A stretch of 64,000 nt of DNA from Cornus controversa (Eukaryota > Streptophyta > Magnoliopsida > Cornales > Cornaceae), in contig CM048846.1 in the NCBI GenBank assembly GCA_026545225.1, positions 18,154,501-18,218,500 of the forward strand. The letters run 5' to 3'. The notes under the pieces are model-generated. The model was not told where the DNA came from and ran no database searches. It was given only the letters and a program-made list of their open reading frames with translations. Position numbers and translations under genes: made by a program. Of the stretch, positions 45,130-58,372 are shown piece after piece. Numbering within the stretch: the first letter of the stretch is position 1; each line of letters begins with the position of its first letter.

Positions 45130-47942
45130 TTTTTTTTTCAGAAAATTCATGTAATTTGGCGCGGTATTTTTTTTATGAGAATTAAAGTTCGCGCGTAACC
45201 CAAACATGGTATTAGCGAGACAGACTTACTCCCTCTCTCTCCCCCTTCCTCCAATGGAAATGATGGTACCCTAGCTCTTCTGAAACGGAAGCCCTAACCC
45301 CCAAAACAACATTGATCACCTTTTGAACCCAAATGTCTAACCCTCAAATCTCAACCAAACCCTAACCTTTTTTGTCCAGTCGTTCGATCGGCGTCGTCGT
45401 TCTTTAGCTCTACTGAAGCAAGCTGACTCTATATCAACTGAATCCCCAATTTCTCTCCATCGATCGGAACAACTGAAACATCAATTTCACTCCATCGAAG
45501 GAATTGAAACCCCAATTACTCTCCATATATCAAAGGAACTGAAGCCCCAATTGCTCTCCATTGAAGCAAACTCTGAGCCTCCTCAGTCTCCAAGTCATCT
45601 CCTCCACTGGTATGTGATTTGGGTCTACGCGGAGGCACTGGCTGCTGTGGTGAAAGAGCTTTAAAGGGAAACCTCTTCCTCCTCCCAAATGCCAAAAGAT
45701 ATGGAGTATTGTTTTTAACAGCTTCGATCCAATACGTAAACAACAAACTCCTTTTTTTCTTTTTTAATTGCTTGGCCATTGCATGTTCAATTTCTATGTG
45801 TCATCTGCATCATCTCACTGATATAATTGTAAATTTCCTTTTCAATTGATGTAAATTTAGAATATTCAATTATTGAATGAGGAAATAACTGTGACCTACC
45901 AGGGGAACGGAATGCCTATGTTTATACAGTAATATATATATATATATATAGCATGATCAAACTCTTGTCCGATGCAGAAAGGAAACCCGTACGTTTTCCA
46001 GAAGCTCTTTTCTATACAAAATGGCATTCCTTTTTGTTTAAGGGAATCTCTTTTAATTTATTTTCCAGGAGATGTCAAGTCAACTTCTGAAGATGGATGT
46101 TTTGAAAACTAACTTTATGGTTTCAGCTTTTTATATGATCTTTTTGTAAACTTTAAAGAATGAATTTTCCAACAAGTTAATTTGCAATGTCTTGATGTAA
46201 TTATTTTTAATTGCTGTGGTAGGTACGTACGTACGTTGTTCATAAATTTAGCATAATGCTTGCTAGCCATTCAGTAATATGGCATTATTCCTTTTGTTTC
46301 ACATCATTTAATCTTTTCTCATTCGTAAACTGAAGTGACTGCTATATTTCATAATTTGAATTAATCTTCTTCTTTAGTGGGTTTATTTACAAATTGACGT
46401 GTCTTAGTTGTGTCATTGTATTTAAAAATATGAACACTTTTCGTCATGCTTAGTTGTATCTCTTGTGTGTCCATGTCGTAGTGGGGGTGGGGGGACATGT
46501 ATTTGATACTGTCAAACTACTTCTGACAGAGTGTCATTGTTTCTTAACCTTAGACATTTTAATTTAAATGAAAAAATATTTCACGTTTTCAATGCTTCAA
46601 CAGCAAGTCTCAAAGTGCCCCTCATTTTCAGAATTTTCCTCCAAGTCCATGAGCAAAAGTGTTACAACTTATTTTCTGATGAGGATAGTTGTAGAAAATG
46701 TTGGTGCCTCACTGGCTTTTCATATTGTATTCGCTTATTGAACATATACTTTCTGCCATCACTTTTGATATTTAGTGCCTGAACAAAATATAAGAAGTCT
46801 AGAGTTGTTCCAGATTGCCATTTACTCTTTCTATATATGCTTGTTCAGTGATGCAATGTTCTAGAATACGGTGCAGAATTTTAGCACAATTAGGCTCATG
46901 AATGGGCAATAACTGCCAGCACCTTGAGTTTGGGTTCCTAGTCTTTTAAAGCCTATTCACTCACCTAAATACTAAAGGTTAAATTTGATTAGGCATTTGT
47001 ACCTCTATGTAGGTATTGTGTGACTAGCAAATCAGTCTTTCAAATCCCATACAAAGCAAGGCCTGAGCTTCAGTTAAGCTTAGCCTGAACTCAATCCAAG
47101 CTAAGTCGTGCAAAGATTTAACAGTCAAATTCCTTTTCTGGCATGGCTTATTCACTCCCCTAGCTTGAACTAAGATTTTTACAGTTTTTATGTTAAGTTT
47201 GTTCCTCAATGTCAAACTTTTAATAATATTATCCTCTGCCAAGTCGATCGGTTTCATCAGTAAGTACATATGTCTGGACAGACAATGGGTAAATAGTTTT
47301 TCTGCATTCAAATAGCCTACTGGTGAGTGAAGAATACAAAATTAGCCAAGTGGTTCTATTTGTTCCACCAAGACAGACTTGTGAAACCTTTATATTTCTC
47401 GATGTGCTGTTGAAACAATCTGCATATGTAGATGATTAGGTATTTTGTGATATTTTCCGAGGTTTAGTAAAAAATTTTTTAAGTGATTAGGCATTGGGCC
47501 ATCTTTTACCATTACGGTTTTGTTTAGTTGAGTATTTTAACTTGGAAGTGGAATTCTTGGTGGTGTAATTTTTCAGTTGTTATAATTTCATCCAATCTCA
47601 CCTTGTTAAAATTTTATGTATCCATGGGTAACACAATGCCTTATCATAAGTTTACACCCCATAGAAGTTGGGCATAATGGACTTGGGATCATCTCCAGCG
47701 GGCTGGCAAAACACCTTAGCTTAAAGTCACTTTCTTTTATCTATTATTTGTTTTCTATGGACAAGTTGCATATAATTTTGTCTACATTTACAATTGAACT
47801 TTTATTATGCATTGATTGAATTTGATCATATCCATATATGTTTTCAGTCCTTTTTAAATACTAAACATGTGACCCAGATATAATTATAATTGAAAGTTTC
47901 TAGCAGTTTTTGAATAAAAAAAGTTTCTAGCAGTTCTTGCAG
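45130..47942. other. CACTA interior, no recognised gene
   Basis: About 45230-45720 is CT-rich and resembles a 5' UTR or promoter region, with several 'CCCTAA' runs but no long ORF. A TA microsatellite lies at about 45930-45950. The rest is AT-rich. Captured non-coding DNA is possible but not shown. Confidence 0.35.
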
Positions 47943-47998
47943 GTTCCTGTTGTGATGTATGGTGAGAATGGTTGCTTTCCTGGGCTTTACTGTTCAAG
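47943..47998 (+). other. Possible orphan exon
   Basis: A 56-bp segment bounded by a TTGCAG acceptor and an AAG/GTAATG donor, with an open phase reading VPVVMYGENGCFPGLYCSR. The family is not recognised. The splice-like borders and the nearby methyltransferase exon suggest gene-derived DNA. Confidence 0.25.
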
Positions 47999-49139
47999 GT
48001 AATGGAATCAATTTTTTTTGGCTATGATGTATTGCTGCATTGCTGGACTTTGTTGGAGTATCTATGTTGGCTTTCCTAGTTCGTCATTATTTAATTTACT
48101 ATGTTGTTTCCTTGACTGTTTGAGGTAGTCGAAGTGGTAGTATTATTGTCAAGAAAGCTTTGTTTCTTAATTTTATGTAATGAATGGTTTCATGGTTTGT
48201 TGTGTTCTTGTGGAAGTAGTAGTAGTTATAATGCATGGTGGTCCGTTTGTTGTTGAGTTTAGTTGGATGTTATTCTTGTGGAAGTGGCAGTAACAATGCA
48301 TGGTGGGCTATTTTCTTGAAGTTCCTTTATTTATGCTGGTCCATTTTTTATTGGGTTTTTTTCAAGTCAAAACTGCCAAACCGATTGGATCTGATCGGTT
48401 CTGACAGGTTGACTGTTTAGATTGGTTCTAATTTTGTTGGAACCATGAGAATTGGAATGACTCCAATTTCTCTAAAAACTGACCTGATCTGAATCATGTG
48501 CACCTCTAGGTATTTCCCATACTTCTGCTCAAATTAGAGTATAATAGTTTCACGCACTCTTCAGGAATTGTAGGTCACCTAGCCAGCTATAGAGATTAAG
48601 GATTATTGGATGCTTAGACTATCTTGTACGCCTCTTAAATTAAATCAAAGAAACTTGAAAATAGATCCAGAGAAGATAATTCAACTTCTATAGCAAATAA
48701 ATGTGATGTAAATTGTGGAAGATAAAAGAAAAACATAATATATTTGGTGATTCAAATCAGCAATATAACCATCAGTGCCCTTAAACAATGCCATCTCATG
48801 ATTTCACAGCATAAGGTTTGAAGTTCATATTGATCAGTTGGGAGTTAAGAGGCTTTCGGTGTGTGTTCAGTACATATCTAGTGGACCCTCTCTCTCTCTC
48901 TCTCTCCATACAAACAAGAAAATAACTGCAGTAAGAGTTGGCTAAAATTATTGACCAGCTAAACTTATCTGAGATTTAAATTTAAGAAATTAAAAAGATG
49001 GGTTGTTGAAACCAATAAATGTGTAGTAATATTTGATGAAGGCTTTTAAAATTGGCATAATGATAGGCAGAGTGTAACCTGATTTAATGACATCATTTTT
49101 GTTCCACAAGTAATGAAATTATTTGCTCATACATGTCAG

Positions 49140-49244
49140 GTTGATGAAATAAACTGTATATTGCGAAGTGGTGGTATCTTTGTAAGAACTACTTTTCTTC
49201 GAGTCAGTTCATCCGCTCCTGCAATATTAAGGCCCTTTAGACAG
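49140..49244 (+). pseudogene. Captured methyltransferase exon (At1g78140/At2g41040-like)
   Basis: A 105-bp exon in phase 0 between a polypyrimidine-poor TGTCAG acceptor and a CAG/GTAATA donor. It encodes VDEINCILRSGGIFVRTTFL and then RVSSSAPAILRPFRQ. The LRxGGxFVxTT pattern after a (D/E)I helix is the post-core strand of class I SAM-dependent methyltransferases. The continuation resembles the chloroplast-predicted plant methyltransferases of the At1g78140/At2g41040 group. No SAM-binding exon was found nearby, so it is an isolated fragment, inferred to be captured by the CACTA element. Confidence 0.6.
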
Positions 49245-49844
49245 GTAATACTCTTCATTCTATGATTTGTGCACTTTTATGATAACATTCCAACACTTTG
49301 AACAAGCCCTTCTCTAGGTTCTTTTATGAGATTTTTCATAAACTGGGCAATTGTGATCAACAATTGAGAGCATGTTTCTCTGTTTCATGTCCTTTGTTGC
49401 TGTTAGTATTTTAAGGAAGGCTTTAAAATGTGGCCACTTTTGCTGACATAAAGGTAGTCTCGGGCTGTAATGGGTATCAGCTGCTACAGAATTTTGGTGT
49501 AATTTGATAGCTTGGTTGCCATGATTTACCATTTCCAAATAGTATAACACAAATGAACACATTAGGCAATATAGTTGCTGGTGATTATCAAAGAAAAACC
49601 TCCTTGAATTGCTTGTGATTATCAAAGGTGGTTAAGGTTTGAACCTCCTTATCCAGATTATAAAATATAGTTGTTTTGAGATTCTACAAGATTAGAGACT
49701 GGTGTTATTAGTTAGAATACGTTTCTGGAAAAGAAAAACATGAGGAAAATTATTGTGAAATACTGAATTTCAAGGTTTTGCCATGGAAGAATCAAGGTTG
49801 TATATGTTATAATAGAAGAAAAGGGAAAAAATTTCTGAATGTAA

Positions 49845-50125
49845 AACTTTCAGTTGTCCCTTCTCCATATCCAACTCTTTGTCCGATTCATCCTCTCTTG
49901 AATCTCATTATCAGTTGTCCATTCTCCATATCCAGCTCTTTGGTCTGATTTATCCTCTATTGAATCTCATTGTTCAGTTGCCCCTTCTCCATATCCAGCT
50001 CTTTGGTCTGATTCATCCTGTTTTGAATTTCTTTTTTAAGTTGTTCCTTTACTTTGTTCACCACCTCTTCACGAGTCTCAACATGCATCCTCCCTTGAAT
50101 CTCTTCGTTCAGTTGTTCCTTCACT
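49845..50125 (-). pseudogene. Coiled-coil coding fragment with 62-bp tandem repeats
   Basis: On the minus strand a TTTTCAG acceptor precedes an open stretch (KEQLNEEIQGRMHVETREE), then repeated KEQLKKEIQ and KELDMEKGQLNNEIQ units, then a stop. Three DNA units of about 62 bp (GAATCTCATT...CTCCATATCCA) make the repeats. This is a heptad-rich coiled coil. It could be a fragment of a TNP1-like protein or of a host gene; not resolved. Confidence 0.4.
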
Positions 50126-50358
50126 GAAAATAATAATCAAACAAATTAAAATGTGAGGCCATCAGGGTGAACAAGTACTTGTGGATCTATAACTTGCCCA
50201 TTAGCATGTGCTTGTTTCATTTAACATAACTAGTATCATTTTAACAGCTAACAGTAGGACCTTAAGTTTAACAGCTAACATAAGCATAATTTGAAAAACA
50301 ATATATATACTCACAGAAACATGAAATATATGAAAAACATTAACACTACATTTATTTT

Positions 50359-50872
50359 ATCAACCTCGAAAATCCTCTCCAATGCCTTCACTTGATAGAA
50401 CTCAATTGCCTTTTCTTCTGAATAATATTTTCTTCCAAGTAATCTTCTTCATCTAAACCATCCAACATTGCCTGGAATTCCCTACTGTAAACCACATTGT
50501 TCTTATGATCCTTCTCTGCATTGAGAAATAAACAGAGTTTTAACCTCTTTTTTTTTTCTCATAATAAGATTTTCGCAATTAGTAGAAAGAAAACAGAAGT
50601 TGAATATCAGAGTAGTGCTAAAACAATTTGAACAATTTTCACTGAGAAAAAGAAACATTTTTTCCCAGCTGATTGATCAAAAAATATGTAATTTTTTTTC
50701 CTTCTATAATTTCCTCTATTTTTTAAGCAACCAAACAGAGAAAGTATAACTAAATGAGAAATGAAACATCATTGAGAAAAAGGGTTTTCTTAATTTTGTG
50801 ATAAAATTTCAACTTACCTTAAGGTGGATAGATCAAATCACCCAAAGAACCTGAGCTGCTGAATGGCTTCAT
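50359..50872 (-). pseudogene. Captured HD-Zip class I homeobox gene fragment
   Basis: Minus strand, two exons. Exon 1 (50872-50818) starts MKPFSSSGSLGDLIYPP, close to the MKR(L/F)SSSDSLGAL start of ATHB6/ATHB16-type HD-Zip I proteins, with a TAA before its GTAAGT donor. Exon 2 (50515-50359, after a TGCAG acceptor) reads EKDHKNNVVYSREFQAMLDG, LDEEDYLEE, then KKRQLSS and, after a one-base shift, QVKALERIFEVD. That is the family's SEKKRRLxxxQVKALExxFE entry into homeodomain helix 1. The remaining homeodomain and leucine zipper are absent. Antisense to the transposase genes; inferred captured by the CACTA element. Confidence 0.75.
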
Positions 50873-51081
50873 AACTGAATGTATGAATGAATATCAAAGT
50901 CCAACAGATCTTAATTTGTTCATGAACTTAGAAGTAGACCTTGTTTTAGAATAAAGAAGTACAAGAAGCTAGTTTTGAAGAAAGTAAATTAAACAACAAA
51001 ATAGAAAATCCCAATATAACAGGGTAGAGAGAGAGAGAAGCCAAAGTCAGGCAGCAATAAATTTGATACATGCCATACATT

Positions 51082-51115
<34 letters not shown>

Positions 51116-53057
51116 CAGGACTTGACTTATATCAAATATGAAATGAACTTAAAAATTCAAACAAATTTGCAGGTTGGGCTACTGACAGTACACTGTGGAC
51201 TTTTCTGGTTTTTTTTTTTGTTTGTAATTAATTTGTTAAATCATAATATCTAAAACTAAACAAAAGTTAATGCTCACACACCTGCAGCTGGATTCTCATT
51301 TTGGTTGGCAAGCTACTTCTGTTGAATGAAGGTTGCTATAATAAAAAAGAAGTATCAACACTTAAAAACTTAGCACAACACTCCTTGCAAAAAGTTGATG
51401 ACACTGCCAGCAAAATGGTGTCATTAACTCAAATACTCCCAACCAAGGTGTCATGATCACAATACATTTATTGATTAAAGATATATGAAGGGCATAACTT
51501 TCATCTTGTTTTATTCTTTATTTCATTAATTATATTACAACACTGAGCATTAGTCCAATTGATATAACCTTTCCTCCCTCAAAGGGAGGTGTGGGCTTAA
51601 AACGGGTTTCTTGCGTGGCCAAATGGTATAGGATCATCGACAAAGTGGGTATAATTACAAATTATTCATAGATGTATAGAGATAAATGATGTCATGGACA
51701 TTGCAAAAATTGGTAGCAAGACATTGAAGTTGATGTTTGAAGCATCCACTGAATGGATATGCTGAAGTTGAGTTTTGACACTGAAGTTTTCGATGGATAT
51801 GCTAAATGAATTTTGTGAATATAGCACTCCATAGGAACACTAAGGTCAATATAGGTGGTACAGTAACATTTTCAACCAAATTAGGCTCAATGGACTTCAA
51901 TTTGCAGCCCAATGATCATTAAGCTTGATGAGTTTTCCATAATCAGAAAACTTTTGGTCATAGTTTCAAGCTTGTTGGCTTCCAAAACTTACAAGATGAG
52001 GTGTAAGTTGATAGCTTGGTAACAACAATATATTCAAATTGCAAAAGGTAACAACAGTATATTCAAATGTTTTAAGATATACTTAGATAGTTAGATGACA
52101 CAAGGGACAGTTGTGTTTGAAATTAAGTATGCAAATCTGTAGGTGATAGTGATTCACTAATGCTAATGACAATGGCAAATTAGTTTCTATTTTCTTGTTT
52201 GCTTTGGCTTCTCCTTTTTAGTTTGATGTCACAACTTATGTTATTTTACTTAGTTAAGGGTCAACATATGGAGATAAAAAATAGGCAAAGTATATCCTCC
52301 TTGTTGATAACTAAATATAATTACTGTTAAGACTTGAGATGGAGTATTGTAATAAATGTCATTGTTTAATTTCATTCAACATCATTTTTTTTTATGACTA
52401 AATCAATCTGCAAGCAATTTTCTTGTTCTTTTTTTTCCCTTTTTCTTGAAGAGTTCTTTTCATTACTACTTTATTTACTTTCTCTTTGCGTGAACATTCC
52501 CCACTTGTAAAGAATAATATTGGTAGCAACTTGCAATTCAACTAAGTTGCCAAAAATAGAGTTAAAAAAACTAGTAATAGATTATTTTCCTTCAAACCAA
52601 CTCTTGTTCAGTGTCCATCTAAATTTTTTTGCAATTTGTTTGTTTCTAAATCAACATTTATTGGTTTCTAAATTGCATATTTGTTTCTTTGCAGTGAAGA
52701 ATCAACCAGAGAAAAAAACAATTGCCATATTGCCCACGAATTTCTGTCCAATTGCGAGTTTGAGGTAGAGTCAAAAGTTTCTAACATACTTTTCTCATTT
52801 CTGTCCAATTGCGCGTCAAAAGTTTTTGACATATTTTATTGACTTAAATTGATGTAGTCATCAACCATAGTTAATTCTTCTGTTCCTACTTATTTGTTGC
52901 CATGTATGGTATAAGGATAAAACAACATTTTTTTCAACAATTGATAAAAGCTTGAATTAATTTATCAACTCTTTACTTGTGGACTTTAATTGACTTGTGA
53001 GCAGAGTTTTTTTTATAATTTGCACTACAAACATGTTTTGGATTGATAATTGATTTG
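50873..53057. other. CACTA interior, AT-rich, no recognised gene
   Basis: A compound (AT)n(AC)n microsatellite lies at about 51080-51115. A possible 70-bp orphan exon (52695-52766, TTTGCAG acceptor, GAG/GTAGAG donor) could not be assigned. Otherwise non-coding. Confidence 0.35.
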
Positions 53058-54420
53058 GAGTTAGAGGTTGGAACTCAGCTGTGTTTGGAAGTGAATTGAG
53101 TTGGATAATAAACTAGTTTGATGGAAAACATACAAATGCCTATTTAGGTTTTGCTTTGATTTAGACTGCTAGAGATTTTGAATTGATAATTTGTTGGGTG
53201 TGATGGTAGGAAAAGAAACTGTTTCTTTTTCTTTGTATTTTTTAGAATGACTACTGAAGTACATACTTATGAGGTGTCTAATTGTTATCGGTTCTTTCAC
53301 CCCTATTTGTATGAGGTGTTTAATTGTTGCATTTATATGCATCTGATTATATTAGTACTTACCAAATCTCAGTCATCCTAATTCCTTTTATTTTATATTA
53401 TTGCTGCTCTTAGTTATTTGCCACTCCAAGACCATTGACAACACTGAAACTTTTGAGTTTGGGCATATCTACAAGATCATCCACAAACATTTCCAACTAG
53501 GATAAACTTATTAGCCTCTCTTCTGCCTTTGTAGTCATTTGAACTCCCAACAAAGCCAAAGAAATGAGATAAAAACACAAGTTTCTTTCCATTAATTCTA
53601 TCCTTCTTCTACTTGAATGAACACACCCACACACAAAATTTGGTATATATTTAATTAAATAATGTGATTTTTTTACTTATGATGAACTTGGAGTTAGAGA
53701 TTGGAACTGAGCTGTGTTTGGAAGTGAATTGAGTTGGATAATAAACTAGTTTGATGGAAAACATACGAATGCCTGTTTAGGTTTTGCTTTGATTTAGACT
53801 GCTAGAGATTTTGAATTGATAATTTGCTGGCTGTGATGGTAGGAAAAGAAACTGTTTCTTTTTATTTATTTTTTCTAGAATGACTACTGAAGTACATATG
53901 CTATATTGAAGGCTTAGCTTGCCCAAGTCCCTAGTTTTTAACATCATAGCCTATATGTCTAATTTGTTCACTCTAATTGGTGTTGTATCACCCAGCTTCT
54001 GAGCATTGACATAACAAGTATTCAATTGATGTTTCACCTCTCTTTGCTAGTATTGGGTATCTGCTCTATTTGATGCACTGCATTGAGATACCAAATCTCA
54101 GTCATCCTAATTCCTTTTATTTTATATTATTGCTGCTCCTAGTTATTTGCCACTCCAAGACCATTGACAACACTGAAACCTTTGAATTTGGGCATATCTA
54201 GAAGATCAACCACAAACATTTCCAACTAGGATGAATTTATTAGCCTCTCTTCCGCCTTTGTAGTCATTTGAACTCCCAACAAAGCCAACGAAATAAGATA
54301 AAAACACAAGTTTTTTTCCATTAATTCTACCATTCTTCTGCTTGAATGAACACACCCACACACAAAATTTGGTATATATTTAATTAAATAATGTGATTTT
54401 TTTACTTATGATGAACTTGG
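53058..54420. repeat. Tandem duplication just upstream of the transposase gene
   Basis: Unit 1 (about 53058-53687) and unit 2 (about 53688-54420) both begin AGTTAGAG(G/A)TTGGAACT and end TTATGATGAACTTGG. The shared flanks are highly similar, and the middles differ (near 53270-53350 versus 53900-54090). Unit 2 ends about 65 bp before the transposase start codon, so transposase promoter sequence may be duplicated. Confidence 0.85.
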
Positions 54421-54486
54421 TTTAGGTTATCGATCACTTCTACTAGAAGTAGTCACTTATTATTGAACAAATCAGCGCAAGAAGCT

Positions 54487-57400
54487 ATGGATAAAAGCTG
54501 GATGCACCTTGATAGCAGGTTATTATAACCTAAATAACCTTACCCATAAAAGTTTAGCGATTGTACCTGTCATTTTTGTCATTATTAAAATATTTGAGTT
54601 TTTAACTGTAGAGCTTCCAACGAGTATATAAATGGAGCACGAAGATTTGTTGATTGGGCTCAAGGTAATGCAGGGAATCGGGATACCATTTTATGCCCTT
54701 GTAGACATTGTTTAAATTCAGAATATCAATGCTTTAGTACAGTGTATGAGCACATAGTGATAAATGGAATGGATTTAAACTATATTGTGTGGGTCTTTCA
54801 TGGAGAGAAGAAGAGTGTACATGTAGAAAATGAAGGGGATGATGACCCTGTGGAAATGTATGAAACGTATGAGATGTTTAGAGATGGTTATTTTGATGGT
54901 GAAGACGATGGTACTACAGAGTCTACTGATGGAAGTAAAGAGGCTAAGTTCAGGAAAGCTTTGGAATATGCTGAATCTCCTTTATATCCTGATTGCACGA
55001 AATATACAATTATGTCAGCAACGGTTGCTTTATATAACCACAAAGCTGCTCATAATTTATCTGACATTGGATTTGATGAGCTTCTTAACATTGTTCGTGA
55101 TATGCTTTCGCCAAATAACAAACTTCCTAAGGGGATTCTTGCAACAAAGAAGTTATTAAAGACATTTGATTTGGGATACGAAAAAATAGATGCGTGCATC
55201 AATGATTGTTGTTTGTTTAGAAAAGAAAATGAGGATATGAGTACATGCCCAAAATGTGGTGCTTCACGATGGAAAGTGAACGCACAATCTAAGAAGGTTC
55301 GAGAAGGCGTTCCAGCAAAGGTGTTATGGTACTTTCCAATAGTACCAAGATTTAGGTGATTATTTCGATCAATCGAAAAGGCCGAACAAGTATTATGGCA
55401 TTCGACTAATAAAAGTCGAGATAAGAAGATGCGCCATCCAGTTGATTCACTTTCATGGGATATGATAAATAAAAAGTGGCCGTCTTTTGCATCAGATCCT
55501 CGAAATTTAAGGCTTGGCCTTGCGGCTGATGGGGTTAATCCATTCGGTGACCTTAGCACTAAACATAGTTGTTGGCCGGTGATTTTAGTTATTTATAATT
55601 TTGACCCTTTGCTTTGCATGTCTAAAGAGAATATGATGTTGACGTTGTTGATCTCCGGACCAAAGCAACCAGGGAATGACATTGATGTGTTTTTAGAGCC
55701 ACTGGTGGAGGATTTGAAGGAGTTGTGGGAAAAAGGTGTTCAACTCTATGACTCATTCACTAAATCCATGTTTAATTTGAAGGCGGTTTTGATGTGGACA
55801 GTTAGTGATTTACCGGCCTATTCTAATTTGTCTGGTCAGGCAACAAAGGGTAAGTGTGGTTGTCCAGTGTGTGCTAAAGACACAAATTCAGAATATTTGC
55901 CGTGTAGTATGAAAACTGTGTTTAGGGGTAGTCGGAGATTTCTTCCACACAATCACCCATATAGAAAGAAGAAAACCTGGTTTGATGGAAAAGAAGAACT
56001 GGGGGATCCACCTAGAGTATTATCTGGTTCAGAAATTTTTCGTCGTGTTGAGACTTTTGAAAATAATTGGGGAAAAAGTAAAAACTCCAAGAATTCCCAG
56101 CAAAAACCTCCCAAAAAGCGCAAGAATTCTGAACAAGAATCAGAAGATGATCCCTTCTGGCCATGGAAGAAAAAATCTATATTTTTTGAGTTACCATACT
56201 GGGAGGTACATAATTTGAATTAATTGTCATGCCTTTTTTCTTCTTTGACTTTTATTATTTCTTTGAGTAGTTCACACTCACTAATACATAATCTTTCTGT
56301 TTGTTATGTTAGACATTACTTCTTTGTCACAATTTGGATGTAAAACACATTGAAAAAAATGTTTGTGAGAGCATTGTCGGCACTTTATTGAATATGAAGG
56401 GAAAATCAAAGGACGGACTCAAGTCTCGTATGGATTTGGAGTCGATGGGAATCAGGGCCAAATTGCACCCAAAGGAGAGGGGAAAAAAACATTATTTGGC
56501 ACCAGCACCCCATACATTATCAAAGCAAGAGAAGGGTCGATTTTGTAAAAGGTTAAAACAATTGAAGTTACCTGATGGTTATAGTTCGAATATTGGACAA
56601 CGAGTGTCATTGGATGAATGTAAGATTAGTGGCCTAAAATCCCATGATTGTCATGTTCTTATGCAACAATTGCTTCCTGTAGCTTTACGTGGACTACTAC
56701 CAAAGGGTCTGAGAAATGCTATATTTCGCTTATGCGCGTATTTCAATGAAATATGCCAAAGGGTGATTGATAGGAACCAATTGGAAAAACTTGAAAAGGA
56801 AATTGTCGAAACTTTATGCATGTTTGAACAATTTTTTCCACCGTCTTTCTTCGATATTATGGTACACGTTACCATTCATATTGCACGAGAAGCTCGTTTA
56901 TGTGGACCAGTACAATTTCGTTGGATGTACCCATTTGAAAGGTAATTAATTTATATTTTTTCTTTTATTATATGTATTGAAAATATGATTTAATTTATAT
57001 ATATAATATTATCTCATCGTTCTCAGGATGATGAAAGTTTATAAAGGATATGTTAGGAATCGATCAAGGCCGGAAGGGTGTATAGCAGAAAACTATTTGG
57101 TCAAAGAGTGCATTCAGTTTTGTAGTGAGCACATTGAGAAAGCAGCTAAAATAGGTGTTCGTCCTTCTCGAAATGAAGCTATTGAAGGTGAAAGCATAGA
57201 AGGAGGACGCCATATAAATAAGAGAATTTTAAAAACCATTCCTGCTGACATGTTAGCCATTGCTCACCGTTATGTATTATTCAACAATGACGAGGTCGCA
57301 CCATACATAGAGTAAGGTGTTACTAATATTTTGGTTTATTTGTAATAATTAATTAAAACCATGCATAACAATATTGTTTTATATGTTAGAAAGCATTTGG

Positions 57401-58101
57401 ACGAACTCAAGAATATTGACAATCGATTAGCAAGGAATGAAAATGCCCAACAAAAGACACATATGGAGACCTTCAGTTCCTGGTTCAAAACAGAGATTTT
57501 TGCAAGTTGCGACGTGTCAAGTAGGTTAAGGTTTCTTGCACGTGGGCCTAGGGCAGAAGTAACTTCTTATTCTGGTTATGTTGTGAATGGTCAAAGATTT
57601 CACACCAAGGATATCGAGAGAAGCACGCAAAACAGTGGTGTTTCCATTGAAGCTGAAACTATATGTCAATCTAGTGTAAGAGACACAAATCAAGTCGTTC
57701 AGAAAATATCTTATTATGGCGTTCTGAAAGATATAATTTTGCTGAACTACTACACATTTGAAGTGTCGTTATTTCACTGTGATTGGGCTAACATTAGAAA
57801 TGGCATCAAAGTTGAAGATGGATTTACATTGGTGAACCTTCACGAAGGTCAAAGTCAATTTGCAAGAGATCCATTTATCCTTGCGTCACAGGCTAAGCAA
57901 GTGTTTTATTCTAGGGATACTGAAACCTCAAGTTGGTATGTTGTACTTAAAGCGCCACCTAGAGGCTATCACGATGTGGGGACTTTTGAAGAGAATCTTA
58001 ATGTGCCTTATGCTCCTTTAGATATATCAAGACTTGACTCAAATGTTTATGACGATGATCATCCATATGTACGAGATGATTGTGAGGGCATAATAGTTTA
58101 G
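54487..58101 (+). pseudogene. CACTA transposase, TNP2 type (one in-frame stop)
   Basis: Five exons: 54487-54518, 54612-56205, 56313-56941, 57027-57311 and 57390-58101, all with GT-AG introns, giving 1083 codons plus stop. The N-terminus MDKSWMHLDSR with CPCRHC is the transposase-associated zinc-binding domain. The TNP2 domain follows: GLAADGVNPFG, an ISGPKQPGNDIDVFLEPLV block, CGCPVCAKDT and HNLDVKHIEKN, with acidic positions in the places expected for catalysis. Exons 3-4 carry a DUF4218-like region (RGLLPKGLRNAIFRLC) and exon 5 a DUF4216-like region (NYYTFEVSLFHCDW). A TGA at codon 260 (55357-55359), where relatives have Arg, breaks it; a CGA-to-TGA change explains this. Otherwise it looks recent. 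Confidence 0.9.
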
Positions 58102-58175
58102 AATTTTGGATTGTAATGATCGGTTTTATTTTTGGTTTTATGGCCCTTAATTTGTTGTAATCTGGCTTATCCATT

Positions 58176-58181
58176 AATAAA
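58176..58181 (+). terminator. Candidate poly(A) signal after the transposase gene
   Basis: AATAAA 75 bp after the transposase stop and about 190 bp before the next gene's start. Confidence 0.5.
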
Positions 58182-58372
58182 ATATGGTTCTGATTGCCGG
58201 AGATTGTTTCATTCTTTATTATTGCTTTTACTTTCATAGTGAGATGATGATTGACTTGCCTCCTAGTAATACTTAGCTCTCATATGAATGTGCTTGATAT
58301 TTTTTGCCAACTTCATATATATTGCAGGTTTTTGAGCTTGTACACAAATCAAGTTCTTACATTTCTTTCATT

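Noticed and set aside
45516..45779. 87-codon antisense frame in the 5' part of the CACTA element
   Set aside because: No recognisable domain, basic low-complexity content, CT-rich DNA; not enough to call a gene.
55050..55559. 169-codon antisense frame across the transposase
   Set aside because: Shadow of the TNP2 frame, which has clear domains and splice structure on the plus strand.
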